Assembly (NCBI RefSeq): GCF_003240585.1
Contig: NZ_PCDP01000048.1
Coordinates: forward strand, 30,494-94,493
Direction of reading: 5' to 3'
Origin: Arminella tubonensis
GTDB taxonomy: Bacteria > Pseudomonadota > Alphaproteobacteria > Rhizobiales > Rhizobiaceae
DNA: 64,000 nucleotides
Shown here: positions 1-8,313 of the stretch, in pieces
Numbering within the stretch: position 1 is the stretch's first letter
Layout: the number at the start of each line of letters is the position of its first letter
Program-made: the position numbers and the translations under genes
The notes under the pieces: generated by a model
The model's database searches: none
Told to the model about the DNA's origin: nothing
The model's input: the letters and a program-made list of their open reading frames with translations, nothing else

Positions 1-310
1 GTATTGAGGACTGCATGTGGGATATCTCCGAAGACGACATTTTGCGATGCGCCAGCTCTGGCGTTCCCGAAGACCGTCGTCATGTCGGATGTGGAACTGA
101 CCGCTCCCAATCGGATATTCATAAAATGAAGTGGGATGGTTTACGAAAGATAAATCTAATCAAGAAAAATGCGATTAACGTCGCGATATCGTCTCGATGG
201 ACCTTGCGAGTAAATAGGCAAAGGACGGCATCTGCATCAATTCGGCCGCGTAGCAAAGAGCTGTCACCCTTATTCTTATTCCGCGGTATCCCGACAACGA
301 AGCCGAGCCT
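1..310. other. Left edge without a supported gene
   Basis: The only open frame here (plus strand, about 15 to 314) has no recognisable domain, an unnatural arginine- and serine-rich composition and no convincing ribosome binding site. It runs into the 3' end of the lyase gene on the other strand. I see no terminator hairpin or RNA gene. It is probably the downstream spacer of the minus-strand operon that ends at 311. Confidence 0.4.
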
Positions 311-1162
311 TTAGCTATCCCTGATTGATGCGATGATTTCTGCCGCCAGCTTCAGGTGAGGCGCATCCAGCATTTTACCGTCCAATTGGATCGCCCCCGC
401 TTCCGGATTTGCCTGAAATGCCTCTAGCACCCGTTCTGCCCAAGCGATGGCAGCGGCATCGGGGGTGAAGGCCTGGTTTATGGGCGCGATCTGCGCGGGG
501 TGGATTGCCATCATCCCTGTAAAACCGTCGCGCCGTCCCCTTTCAGCATATTTCTTCAGCCCGCCAAGATCGCGAAAGTTCGGATACACAGTCTCGATCG
601 CTTGCACCGATGCGGCATGGGCGGCAAACAGGGTGAGCGATCGCGCCACCTCGTAGGGCGCGGTATAGCTGCCATCTTCTTCCCGCGACGTCGCGGCTCC
701 CATCGCCGCAGGCAGGTCTTCGGCACCCCAGGTCAAGCCGCAGATCAATTTCTGCACCTGGATATAGCTACCAAGCTGGAAGATTGCCGCCGGCGTTTCG
801 GTCGCGATAGGCAGGATCGGCGTCCTGGCGCCGCCACTCTCCTGCAGCCGCGCGAACAGGGTTTCGACCGACTTGGCGCCCTTGGCCTTGGGCAATACGA
901 TTGCGAAAGGTTTTACTTCTGCAATAGCCGCTAGATCGAGGTGAGATGCGCCGCTGTTGATAGGATTAATGCGGATCAGAATTGGCAGGTCCGACGATCG
1001 CCTAGACAGGAGTTCCAGCGCATTTGCCCTTGCCTTTTCCTTGTTGGCGATTGTGACGGAATCCTCCAGGTCGATAATGATCGCATCGGCTCCGGAGCCG
1101 ATCGCCTTGTCAAACCTCTCCGGGCGGTCGCCAGGTACGAAAAGCAGAGACCTCAGCCTCAC
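311..1162 (-). CDS. CitE/HpcH-HpaI family CoA-ester lyase (probable HMG-CoA or citramalyl-CoA lyase)
   Basis: This 283-residue TIM-barrel lyase opens with the family signature LRSLLFVPGDRPERFDKA. It has the conserved IIIDLEDSV acid cluster, a LPKAKGA strand, the segment IATETPAAIF and the MMAIHPAQI block. CitE-like enzymes cleave 3-hydroxyacyl-CoA esters such as citramalyl-, malyl- or HMG-CoA. I place the start at a GTG (1162) whose GTGA overlaps the stop of the MaoC gene and whose protein begins exactly at the conserved N-terminus; an ATG at 1204 would give a 46-base overlap. It is the last gene of an operon with isovaleryl-CoA dehydrogenase, methylcrotonyl-CoA carboxylase and a MaoC hydratase. 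That context makes the terminal HMG-CoA cleavage of leucine breakdown the best guess, by analogy with mycobacterial Rv2498c. The substrate is inferred. Confidence 0.85.
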   Translation of the reverse strand: MRLRSLLFVPGDRPERFDKAIGSGADAIIIDLEDSVTIANKEKARANALELLSRRSSDLPILIRINPINSGASHLDLAAIAEVKPFAIVLPKAKGAKSVETLFARLQESGGARTPILPIATETPAAIFQLGSYIQVQKLICGLTWGAEDLPAAMGAATSREEDGSYTAPYEVARSLTLFAAHAASVQAIETVYPNFRDLGGLKKYAERGRRDGFTGMMAIHPAQIAPINQAFTPDAAAIAWAERVLEAFQANPEAGAIQLDGKMLDAPHLKLAAEIIASIRDS

Positions 1163-1611
1163 GCCGGTTTTCTCTTCAGCATTGCGGTTCTGAGGCATTG
1201 GCATACGATCTCCCCACGCTGGTTGAAAGTCACGTGTCTGAAGGCAACGATACCTGCCTCCGGTCTGGAGCCAGATGGTCTCAACTCTACGACCTCCGTT
1301 TCGACACGCAACGTATCCCCGATGAACACGGGCTTCGGCATGACAACCTTATCGTAGCCGAGATTGGCAACGAGAACGCCAAGCGTGGTATCGGCGACAG
1401 AAAGACCAACCGTCAGCGCAAAAGTGAAAACGCCATTCACGACGATCCGGCCGAATTCGGTGCCCGCCGCATACTCTGCATCCAGATGGAGCGGCTGAGG
1501 ATTGTGGGAGAGCGTCGTGATCAGAAGGTTGTCCGTCTCTGTCACCGTTCGACGGATGTCATGAACAATACGATCCCCGACAGACCACTCATCGAAGTAT
1601 TTTCCGGCCAT
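1159..1611 (-). CDS. MaoC-family hotdog dehydratase/hydratase
   Basis: The 150-residue protein is a single MaoC hotdog domain. FDEWSVGDRIVHDIRRTVTE is the usual N-terminal strand, and TTLSHNPQPLHLDAEYA holds the hydratase Asn/His pair (the equivalent of the D/N-x4-H motif). Members hydrate trans-2-enoyl-CoA thioesters. The ATG at 1611 abuts the stop of the biotin carboxylase gene with no spacer, and its own stop overlaps the lyase start, so translation is coupled. In this operon it would hydrate 3-methylglutaconyl-CoA to HMG-CoA, a step normally done by a crotonase-fold enzyme (LiuC). Family assignment is firm; the substrate rests on gene context. Confidence 0.87.
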   Translation of the reverse strand: MAGKYFDEWSVGDRIVHDIRRTVTETDNLLITTLSHNPQPLHLDAEYAAGTEFGRIVVNGVFTFALTVGLSVADTTLGVLVANLGYDKVVMPKPVFIGDTLRVETEVVELRPSGSRPEAGIVAFRHVTFNQRGEIVCQCLRTAMLKRKPA

Positions 1612-3477
1612 CTAAGGTGTCTCCTTCACAACAGTGGCGACCAACTGGTTTTCTGAAACCTTGCTTCCGGGTGAAATGCGCAATTCTGAAATAATTCCAT
1701 CAAAAGGGGCGCGCAGAGTGTGCTCCATTTTCATGGCTTCCATCGTCACCAGCCGGTCTCCCATTGCGACTTTTGCGCCAACGGCAACATCGACGGCGGT
1801 GACCAGGCCTGGCATGGGTGAGAAGACAGCACCGTCTCCGGTGCTTTTTTTCAGGTCGACCTGATCGGCGACAGGAAGGCCGATCGGCCACGCGGTCCCT
1901 CGGTCGAAAAGGATGGTCGCGTCACCGAAAGTTGCGACACTGGCTGACCCGCCGCTCGTGAGCTTGCCCCAATAAGTCAGCCCGGCAACGTTAACCCGGG
2001 CGCGAAGGTCCGGCTCGCCGGCAATCCGAAAGCCTGAAAGCGCCGTCCACGGGTCGCCTCCGTAGGCGTTCACCAAGCTGGCAACCGCCTGATCGATCAA
2101 AGCCGGTTGAGGATCATTCCCGAGGAGACGGGGACCATGTCGTTCGAGAAAGCCGGTATCGACCGCCCCGACGCAAAAATCGTCATCCGCAGCTATGCGG
2201 GCGAGAAGATTGGCGTTCGATTTCACGGGCCAGATCTCGATCTGCCCGCAGGCCTTGGCAAGCTTCGCCAGCGCGGCTTGCCGATCCGGGGCATGCGCAA
2301 TGATCTTCGCGATCATTGGATCGTAGAAAGGTGTGATTTCGTTGCCCTGCTCGACACCGCTATCAACGCGAACGTCTGTCGGAAGTCTGAGATGCAGAAG
2401 GTGTCCTGTCGAGGGCAGGTACCCCGCATCCGGATTTTCCGCGTAAAGCCGCGCTTCAACCGCCCAGCCGTTGATCGTCAACTCGTCCTGCGATTTCGGC
2501 AGGGACTCGCCGGCCGCCACGAGCAATTGCCACTCCACGAGATCCTCTCCGGTGATCGCCTCCGTAACAGGATGTTCCACCTGAAGCCGCGTGTTCATTT
2601 CCATGAACCAGGTTCGATCGGGGCAAAGCCCCTCAGTCGCATCTGCGATGAATTCGATTGTACCGGCGCCAACGTAATCCACTGCCTTGGCGGCTCTGAC
2701 AGCGGCATCGCAGATTGCCTCTCTGGTCTGGGCATTCATTCCCGGCGCCGGCGCCTCCTCTATCACCTTCTGGTGGCGTCTTTGCAGGGAGCAATCGCGC
2801 TCGAAGAGGTGCACATAATTGCCGTGGATATCCCCGAAAACCTGTACCTCGATGTGCCTCGGGTTCTGGATGTACCTCTCGACCAGGACGTGGTGATCCC
2901 CGAAAGAGGCCGAGGCCTCGCGACGGCAAGATGCGAGGGACTGGATGAATTCCGTGGCGGTATCGACGCGGCGCATGCCTTTTCCGCCACCCCCGGCAAC
3001 GGCTTTGATCAGCACGGGATAGCCGACAGTTTCGGCTTCACGAAACAGGCGCTCGTCGCTCTGGTCTACCCCCATGTAGCCTGGAGTAACGGGCACGCCG
3101 GCCCTTTGCATCAGCTCCTTGGCGGCATCCTTAAGACCCATGGCTCTGATTGAGGCCGGCGGCGCGCCGACCCAGACGATGCCTGCGTTCTGGACGGCCT
3201 CTGCAAATGCCGCATTTTCCGACAGGAAACCATAGCCTGGATGAATCGCAGAGGCGCGCGTCTGTCGTGCCGCTTCCAGTATCCTCTCGGCCGAAAGATA
3301 GCTCTCGCGTGCCGGTGCGGGACCGATAGCGATGGCTTCGTCGGCTTCCTTCACAAATGGGAGGCCGGCATCCGCATCCGAATAGACCGCTATGGTTCTG
3401 ATACCAAGGCGCCTCGTGGTGCGGATGATCCGTCGAGCTATTTCTCCTCTGTTGGCAATCAGGAGACTTTCAAACAT
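1612..3477 (-). CDS. Acyl-CoA carboxylase biotin carboxylase/BCCP subunit (methylcrotonyl-CoA carboxylase alpha)
   Basis: The 621-residue protein has a biotin carboxylase domain (N-terminus FESLLIANRGEIARRIIRT; ATP-grasp loop KAVAGGGGKGMR near residue 160; EMNTRLQVEHPVTE near 290). A linker follows, then a C-terminal biotinyl domain with the lysine in VTMEAMKMEHTL. It loads CO2 on biotin using ATP and hands it to the partner carboxyltransferase encoded next to it. Length and domain order match MccA/LiuD and propionyl-CoA carboxylase alpha. Neighbouring isovaleryl-CoA dehydrogenase makes 3-methylcrotonyl-CoA the likely substrate. The gene begins 13 bases after the carboxyltransferase stop. Confidence 0.92.
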   Translation of the reverse strand: MFESLLIANRGEIARRIIRTTRRLGIRTIAVYSDADAGLPFVKEADEAIAIGPAPARESYLSAERILEAARQTRASAIHPGYGFLSENAAFAEAVQNAGIVWVGAPPASIRAMGLKDAAKELMQRAGVPVTPGYMGVDQSDERLFREAETVGYPVLIKAVAGGGGKGMRRVDTATEFIQSLASCRREASASFGDHHVLVERYIQNPRHIEVQVFGDIHGNYVHLFERDCSLQRRHQKVIEEAPAPGMNAQTREAICDAAVRAAKAVDYVGAGTIEFIADATEGLCPDRTWFMEMNTRLQVEHPVTEAITGEDLVEWQLLVAAGESLPKSQDELTINGWAVEARLYAENPDAGYLPSTGHLLHLRLPTDVRVDSGVEQGNEITPFYDPMIAKIIAHAPDRQAALAKLAKACGQIEIWPVKSNANLLARIAADDDFCVGAVDTGFLERHGPRLLGNDPQPALIDQAVASLVNAYGGDPWTALSGFRIAGEPDLRARVNVAGLTYWGKLTSGGSASVATFGDATILFDRGTAWPIGLPVADQVDLKKSTGDGAVFSPMPGLVTAVDVAVGAKVAMGDRLVTMEAMKMEHTLRAPFDGIISELRISPGSKVSENQLVATVVKETP

Positions 3478-3490
3478 AGACCATCTCGCT

Positions 3491-5101
3491 CTACATCCTG
3501 AACACGCCGAAGCGGGACCTCAGGGGAATGGGTGCGTTGAGGCTGACGGAAAAGGCGAGACCGAGTACGTCTCGCGTCTGTTGTGGGTCGATGATCCCGT
3601 CATCCCATAGCCGTGCGGTGGCATAGTATGGATTGCCCTCCGCTTCGTAGCTGGCACGAATGGGAGCCTTGAAGACCTCCTCCTGTTCGACCGGCCAGCC
3701 CTCGCCCTTCGCCTCCAGCGCATCACGGCGAATGGTCGCAAGGACCGATGCAGCCTGTTCTCCGCCCATGACGCCGATGCGGCTATTCGGCCACGAAAAC
3801 AGGAACCGCGGTCGATAGGCGCGTCCGCACATGCCATAGTTTCCGGCCCCGAAGCTTCCTCCGATGATAATGGTCAATTTCGGCACGGTGGCCGTGGCAA
3901 CCGCTGTGACGAGCTTCGCCCCGTCCTTGGCGATCCCGCCTGCTTCATACTTGCCTCCCACCATGAAGCCGGAAATGTTCTGAAGGAACAGCAAGGGTAT
4001 TCGCCTCTGGCAGGCAAGCTCGATGAAATGCGCGCCCTTCAGCGCACTCTCCGAAAAAAGCACGCCGTTGTTGGCAATAACGGCGACAGGAGAACCCCAT
4101 ATACGCGCAAAACCGCAAACGAGCGTCGTCCCGTACAAGCGCTTGAATTCATGCAGTTCGGAGCCATCAACAATGCGCCCGATAACCTCCCGCACATCAT
4201 AGGACGAGCGAACATCTGACGGAATGATGCCATAGAGATCGGCTGGATCCAGCAAAGGTGGCCGAGGTTCTGCGATATCGATGTCGACAGTCTTCACGCT
4301 GTTGAGCGTCTTGGCGATGTCACGAACAATCAAAAGTGCATGTTCGTCGTTCTCAGCAACGTGGTCCACCACGCCTGACCGGCGCGCATGGGTTTCAGCG
4401 CCTCCAAGCTCCTCGGCCGTAATGACCTCGCCTGTCGCCGCCTTTACCAAAGGCGGACCGGCAAGAAAGATCGTGCCCTGATTGCGAACAATGACCGTTT
4501 CGTCAGACATCGCAGGGACATAGGCACCCCCCGCCGTGCAGCTTCCCATGACGCAGGCGATCTGCGGGATGCCCTCTGACGACATTTGTGCCTGGTTGAA
4601 GAAAATCGCGCCGAAATGGTCACGGTCGGGAAAGACCTCAGCCTGGTGCGGCAGGTTGGCGCCGCCGCTGTCGACCAGATAAATGCAGGGCAGACGGTTC
4701 TGAAGTGCAATCTCCTGCGCGCGCAGATGCTTCTTTACCGTCATCGGAAAATATGCGCCTCCTTTGACGGTCGCATCGTTGGCGACGATCATAACTTCGC
4801 GCCCGCCGACCCGCCCGACGCCAGCGATAAGGCCGGCGCCGGGCGCCTCGTCATTATACATGCCATTTGCAGCCAGCGGCCCGATCTCAAGAAAGGGGCT
4901 GCCGGCGTCAAGGAGCGTCTGTATTCGCTCCCGAGGCAGGAGTTTGCCTTTGGATGCATGGCGCGCTCGTGCCGTTGCTGGCCCTCCTTCACGCGCCGCA
5001 GCAATCTTTTGCCGCAGCTCGTCCATGAGTTCGGTGTTACGAGCAAAATTCGCCTTGAAGACCTCGCTGTCGCGATCGATAGCCGTGGTTATGATCGTCA
5101 T
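3491..5101 (-). CDS. Acyl-CoA carboxyltransferase subunit (methylcrotonyl-CoA carboxylase beta)
   Basis: The 536-residue protein has the two-lobed crotonase fold of AccD/MccB enzymes. Recognisable blocks are KLLPRERIQTLLD at the N-terminus, YLVDSGGANLP, IACVMGSCTAGGAYVPAMSD, FLQNISGFMVG and GGSFGAGNYGMCGRAY. The last block and the following WPNSRIGVMGGEQAA are typical of methylcrotonyl-CoA carboxylase beta (LiuB). It carboxylates 3-methylcrotonyl-CoA from the biotinylated partner. I start it at the ATG at 5101, whose ATGA overlaps the dehydrogenase stop; the frame extends further upstream, but that part lies inside the dehydrogenase gene and does not look like protein. Confidence 0.93.
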   Translation of the reverse strand: MTIITTAIDRDSEVFKANFARNTELMDELRQKIAAAREGGPATARARHASKGKLLPRERIQTLLDAGSPFLEIGPLAANGMYNDEAPGAGLIAGVGRVGGREVMIVANDATVKGGAYFPMTVKKHLRAQEIALQNRLPCIYLVDSGGANLPHQAEVFPDRDHFGAIFFNQAQMSSEGIPQIACVMGSCTAGGAYVPAMSDETVIVRNQGTIFLAGPPLVKAATGEVITAEELGGAETHARRSGVVDHVAENDEHALLIVRDIAKTLNSVKTVDIDIAEPRPPLLDPADLYGIIPSDVRSSYDVREVIGRIVDGSELHEFKRLYGTTLVCGFARIWGSPVAVIANNGVLFSESALKGAHFIELACQRRIPLLFLQNISGFMVGGKYEAGGIAKDGAKLVTAVATATVPKLTIIIGGSFGAGNYGMCGRAYRPRFLFSWPNSRIGVMGGEQAASVLATIRRDALEAKGEGWPVEQEEVFKAPIRASYEAEGNPYYATARLWDDGIIDPQQTRDVLGLAFSVSLNAPIPLRSRFGVFRM

Positions 5102-6243
5102 GGCACGATGATCTCCCGGCCGATGAGGTAGCGGCGGATTTCGTTGGTTCCAGCACCGATATCGTAAAGCTTGGCATCGCGGAGGAACCGTTCGACCGGC
5201 CATTCCTTTGTATAGCCCGCGCCGCCAAGCGCCTGGATCGCTTCCAGGGAAACCTTCACTGCGTTTTCACTAGCCAAAAGTATCGCGGCCGCCGCATCCA
5301 CTCTCGTGGCACGACCTTCATCACAGGCTCGAGCAACTGCATAGACGTAGGCGCGGGATGAATTCAAAGCCACATACATATCTGCGACCTTGGCCTGCAT
5401 TAGCTGAAAGTCACCGATGGGTTTGCCGAACTGCTTGCGCTCGCGAACGTAAGGCAGCACGACATCCAGGCACGCCTGCATGATACCGAGCGGCCCGCCT
5501 GCCAGAACGGCTCGCTCATAGTCGAGGCCAGACATCAGAACCTTGACCCCCTCGCCCTCTTTTCCCATCAGCGCAGTGGCAGGGATTTCGCAATCCTGAA
5601 AAACAAGCTCGGCAGTGTCGCTCCCGCGCATCCCCATTTTCTCCAGCTTGGTGGAGACGCTAAAGCCGGGAGTATCCTTCTCTATGATGAATGCCGAGAT
5701 TCCTTTCGGGCCTAACGATTGGTCCGTCTTGGCGTAAACCACGAGAACATCGGCCTGGGGGGCATTCGTTATCCAGAATTTGGTGCCGTTCAGCACATAT
5801 CGGTCGCCGCGTTTGTCGGCGCGCAGGCGCATCGAGACGACGTCGGAACCTGCGCTGGCCTCCGACATGGCAAGCGAACCGACATGATTTCCCGAAACCA
5901 GCTCCGGCAGATATCGATGTTTCTGTTCGGTCGATGCCCAGCGCCTGATCTGGTTGACGCATAAATTGGAATGAGCGCCATAGCTCAACCCAATGGATGC
6001 AGAAGCGCGCGAGACTTCTTCCATCGCGATGACATGTTCGAGATATCCGAGGCCCGCCCCGCCAAATTCTTCCTCGACCGTGATGCCGTGCAGGCCGAGC
6101 GCTCCCATCTGGGGCCATATCGACCGTGGAAAGCTGTTGGTGCTATCTATTTCTGCCGCCAAGGGAGCGATAACATCGGCGGCAAATTTCGCCGTTGTTT
6201 CGCGGATGGCATCGGCGGTCTCTCCGAGCGAAAAAACCAACAT
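5098..6243 (-). CDS. Isovaleryl-CoA dehydrogenase (acyl-CoA dehydrogenase)
   Basis: A 381-residue acyl-CoA dehydrogenase. It has the FAD-site segment SEASAGSDVVSM, the NGTKFWITNAPQAD block, ERKQFGKPI, and QALGGAGYTKEWPVER with DIGAGTNEIRRYLIGREI at the C-terminus. The catalytic glutamate appears in LDYERAVLAGGPLG, the position used by isovaleryl-CoA dehydrogenases rather than the C-terminal site of short-chain enzymes. It oxidises isovaleryl-CoA to 3-methylcrotonyl-CoA and passes electrons to ETF. It is the first gene of the operon. The promoter should lie in the short gap before 6367. Confidence 0.93.
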   Translation of the reverse strand: MLVFSLGETADAIRETTAKFAADVIAPLAAEIDSTNSFPRSIWPQMGALGLHGITVEEEFGGAGLGYLEHVIAMEEVSRASASIGLSYGAHSNLCVNQIRRWASTEQKHRYLPELVSGNHVGSLAMSEASAGSDVVSMRLRADKRGDRYVLNGTKFWITNAPQADVLVVYAKTDQSLGPKGISAFIIEKDTPGFSVSTKLEKMGMRGSDTAELVFQDCEIPATALMGKEGEGVKVLMSGLDYERAVLAGGPLGIMQACLDVVLPYVRERKQFGKPIGDFQLMQAKVADMYVALNSSRAYVYAVARACDEGRATRVDAAAAILLASENAVKVSLEAIQALGGAGYTKEWPVERFLRDAKLYDIGAGTNEIRRYLIGREIIVP

Positions 6244-6334
6244 CAGGTTCCTCCCAACCTAAAACTCGCCGGCTTCAGCCAATGACCGAATTCGGCTTGT
6301 AGCCCGGAGCCTATCCCGGTTCGGTTGTGATTGC

Positions 6335-6359
6335 CTGCAAATTATTTTGCTATTTGCAG
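6335..6359. repeat. Inverted repeat with a shared 13-mer, upstream of the leucine operon
   Basis: CTGCAAAT and ATTTGCAG form perfect 8-base arms around a 9-base spacer. The right part, TTGCTATTTGCAG, recurs identically at 8335-8347, just upstream of the metallo-hydrolase gene, with further similarity on both sides. The copy here lies about 100 bases upstream of the dehydrogenase start and just past the doxX stop. It could be an operator or duplicated promoter DNA; no regulator can be assigned. Confidence 0.4.
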
Positions 6360-6366
6360 ACTGCGC

Positions 6367-6786
6367 CTATGGTCGGCGACGTCGCATCAGCCTGTCGAAT
6401 GAAAGCGAGCCCGCACCAACTACCGCCAGAACAAACATGCCGCCGGCAATGGCAAAGTCCTTTTCGAAATGAAGCAACTCGTTCTGACTTGCGAAATTGG
6501 TATGAAACAGGAGTGCCGTCGAAAGGCAAAACAGGCCCAGCAGCAACGCGCCTATGCGGGTGAGAATTCCGAAAGCAACGGATGCACCGGCGGCCAGCTG
6601 GAGCGCGATTGTTCCCAGCAGCAAGGGAACGCCGATACCGAGTTTTGCCATCGCTTCGACCGCCCCATCGAAATTCAGCGAGAGCGTGATGCCTTCGTGG
6701 AGGAAGATCAGCGATAGCAACAGCCGGCCAATGAGCAGGGCAACGTCGGTTGCATGTACATCTGCGAACGGCTTTCCGTTTTTCAT
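6367..6786 (-). CDS. DoxX-family membrane protein
   Basis: A 139-residue protein with four predicted membrane segments. The first (LLIGRLLLSLIFLHEGITL) has the usual DoxX start, and the next (LLLGTIALQLAAGASVAFG, then TRIGALLLGLFCLSTALLFH) follows the family pattern. The C-terminus is GSLSFDRLMRRRRP. The ATG at 6786 follows GGGGAG at good distance; the frame continues upstream but runs through a GC hairpin. DoxX proteins sit in the inner membrane and often accompany redox or thiol-stress genes. This is the last gene of a metallo-hydrolase/TPR/doxX set divergent from an ECF sigma factor. The exact activity is unknown. Confidence 0.83.
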   Translation of the reverse strand: MKNGKPFADVHATDVALLIGRLLLSLIFLHEGITLSLNFDGAVEAMAKLGIGVPLLLGTIALQLAAGASVAFGILTRIGALLLGLFCLSTALLFHTNFASQNELLHFEKDFAIAGGMFVLAVVGAGSLSFDRLMRRRRP

Positions 6787-6813
6787 GACTAGCTCCCCAT
6801 TTTCGGTGAAAGG

Positions 6814-6837
6814 AAGCGGGCGGCACGCCGCCCGCTT
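6814..6837 (-). terminator. Strong GC hairpin between the TPR and doxX genes
   Basis: AAGCGGGCGGC and GCCGCCCGCTT form a perfect 11-base-pair stem with a two-base loop. On the minus strand it follows the TPR stop and precedes the doxX ribosome binding site. There is no long T run, so partial termination or transcript stabilisation is more likely than a complete stop. Confidence 0.5.
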
Positions 6838-6850
6838 CGCTTCCCTCCGT

Positions 6851-7318
6851 TTAGTTGACAGCGGCCTTTGCGGCGATCGCCCTTTGCAGGTCCTCAAGCT
6901 CTTCGCAACCGCTTGGGCAAAGCTGCGTCAGAGAGCTCAATTGCTCCTTGGCCTTGTCCATGTTGCCCGTCTCCACATAGAGCTCGCCGAGATATTCGCG
7001 CGCCGCCTTGTGGTCCGGCTGAAGTTCGAGCGCCTTCGTGTAATAGGTCAAGGACGTTTTAAAGTCGCCGGTCTTTCTAAGCGTGTAGCCCATCAGGTTA
7101 TAAACGTCGGCCTGCTGGTTATCTTCAGCAAGGCCGCGAAGTTCTTCGAGGGCGCCCGCATAGTTCTTCGCTTCGATCTTGGCACGGACCGACGTCAGGT
7201 CTGGCGCATCGGTCGATTCCATATTGTCGACGGCCAATGCCGGCAGCGAGGTGACTGCAAACGTACCTGCCGTCACGGCGCAGAAGCCGACAAATCCGAC
7301 AATCGCATATTTTATCAT
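6851..7318 (-). CDS. Exported TPR-repeat protein
   Basis: A 155-residue protein with an N-terminal signal peptide (MIKYAIVGFVGFCAVTAGTF, cleavage likely after the ALA near residue 30). Tandem tetratricopeptide repeats follow: ADVYNLMGYTLRKTGDF, TSLTYYTKALELQPDHKAAR and EYLGELYVETGNMDKAKEQL. A C-terminal QLCPSGCEELEDLQ carries two cysteines that could form a disulfide. The ATG at 7318 follows AGGAGA. TPR proteins act as protein-binding scaffolds; here it is presumably periplasmic and partners the adjacent exported metallo-hydrolase. No specific function is known to me. Confidence 0.8.
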   Translation of the reverse strand: MIKYAIVGFVGFCAVTAGTFAVTSLPALAVDNMESTDAPDLTSVRAKIEAKNYAGALEELRGLAEDNQQADVYNLMGYTLRKTGDFKTSLTYYTKALELQPDHKAAREYLGELYVETGNMDKAKEQLSSLTQLCPSGCEELEDLQRAIAAKAAVN

Positions 7319-7338
7319 GATAATTCTCCTTTGGCTTT

Positions 7339-8313
7339 CTAAGCTTGGATGGTGGGGGTGAAGCCGTATGCCTTGCCGTCCTTGACGAAAGTGCCAGAGC
7401 CCGGGAATGGAAAATGGGAACCGCAGATTCTGATGTTGTCGGCAATGACGCGATCGATCAGTCTGCGGCGCGTTGCAACGGCCATGGGACCGTCTTGGTC
7501 GTAGCTGCCTTCCCATTCGGGATGAGGTGCCAGCAGGGCCGGCACGTACATGATGTCGGCCGAGACAAGCAGCTGTTCCTTGCCCGAGGTGACGAGGTAT
7601 CCGGACTGGCCCGGCGTATGGCCGGGTGCCGAGATGAGCTCCATGCCCGGTGCAACCTCGGCCCCGTCGTCGACAAGCTTCCAGTTTTTCCATTTCGGAA
7701 AGACTTCGGCGATGCGCTTGCCTGCGGGCTTTCGGCCCTCGGCGAGCTTTTCAAGGCGCCCGGGATCCGTCCACCAGTTATATTCGTTGGCATTGACAAT
7801 GAGCTCCGCATTGGGAAACACCGGTGCGTTCGTTCCCTTTTCCATCAGTCCCCACACATGGTCCGGGTGAAAATGCGAGATCATGATCGTGTCGATATTC
7901 CTGTAATCGATGCCCGCCGCCGCCATATTGGCGGGAAGATGGGTGGCATTGGTCTGCCACTGACCAACGCCCGATCCGGCATCCATCATGATCAGGCGCC
8001 CACCGATCTTGAGCACCACCACCGTCAACGGGATCGGCATGAATTCCGTCGTCAGCCCGGCCTTTGCTAGCGCCTCTTTCGTGTCGTCAATGGAGGCATT
8101 CTTGATGAAGGCGGGGTCATGCGGTTTCCGCCATATGCCGTCATAGACGGCGGTGATCTCGACATCGCCGACCTTGTATTTGTAAAAGCCGACAGACGGT
8201 TCCACCGGCGTTTCGGCAAGCGCGGGCAATACGAATTCCAACTTCGAGGAAAGCCCGAAGGCAGCCGCGGCAGCCGCGGTCCCGAGGACCCCTCGGCGCG
8301 TCATATTGAACAT
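7339..8313 (-). CDS. Tat-exported MBL-fold metallo-hydrolase
   Basis: The 324-residue protein begins with a twin-arginine signal (MTRRGVLGTAAAAAAFG, Ala-rich core, cleavage likely after ALA near residue 33). The mature part has the metallo-beta-lactamase zinc motif ISHFHPDHVWGL (HxHxDH), a later SAPGHTPGQSGY histidine and VSADIMY. It resembles lactonase/hydrolase members of the superfamily. Export fits the neighbouring secreted TPR protein and DoxX. The operon diverges from an ECF sigma factor/anti-sigma pair, which probably controls it. The substrate cannot be read from sequence. Confidence 0.85.
   Translation of the reverse strand: MFNMTRRGVLGTAAAAAAFGLSSKLEFVLPALAETPVEPSVGFYKYKVGDVEITAVYDGIWRKPHDPAFIKNASIDDTKEALAKAGLTTEFMPIPLTVVVLKIGGRLIMMDAGSGVGQWQTNATHLPANMAAAGIDYRNIDTIMISHFHPDHVWGLMEKGTNAPVFPNAELIVNANEYNWWTDPGRLEKLAEGRKPAGKRIAEVFPKWKNWKLVDDGAEVAPGMELISAPGHTPGQSGYLVTSGKEQLLVSADIMYVPALLAPHPEWEGSYDQDGPMAVATRRRLIDRVIADNIRICGSHFPFPGSGTFVKDGKAYGFTPTIQA

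Noticed and set aside
15..314. Open frame on the plus strand at the left edge
   Set aside because: No domain, no ribosome binding site and unnatural composition; it ends inside the lyase gene on the other strand.
2107..3153. Long open frame opposite the biotin carboxylase gene
   Set aside because: Antisense shadow of a clear biotin carboxylase; no recognisable motif.
7339..8313. Metallo-hydrolase as a quorum-quenching lactonase
   Set aside because: HxHxDH is shared by many MBL enzymes, and the Tat signal and neighbours do not single out lactones.
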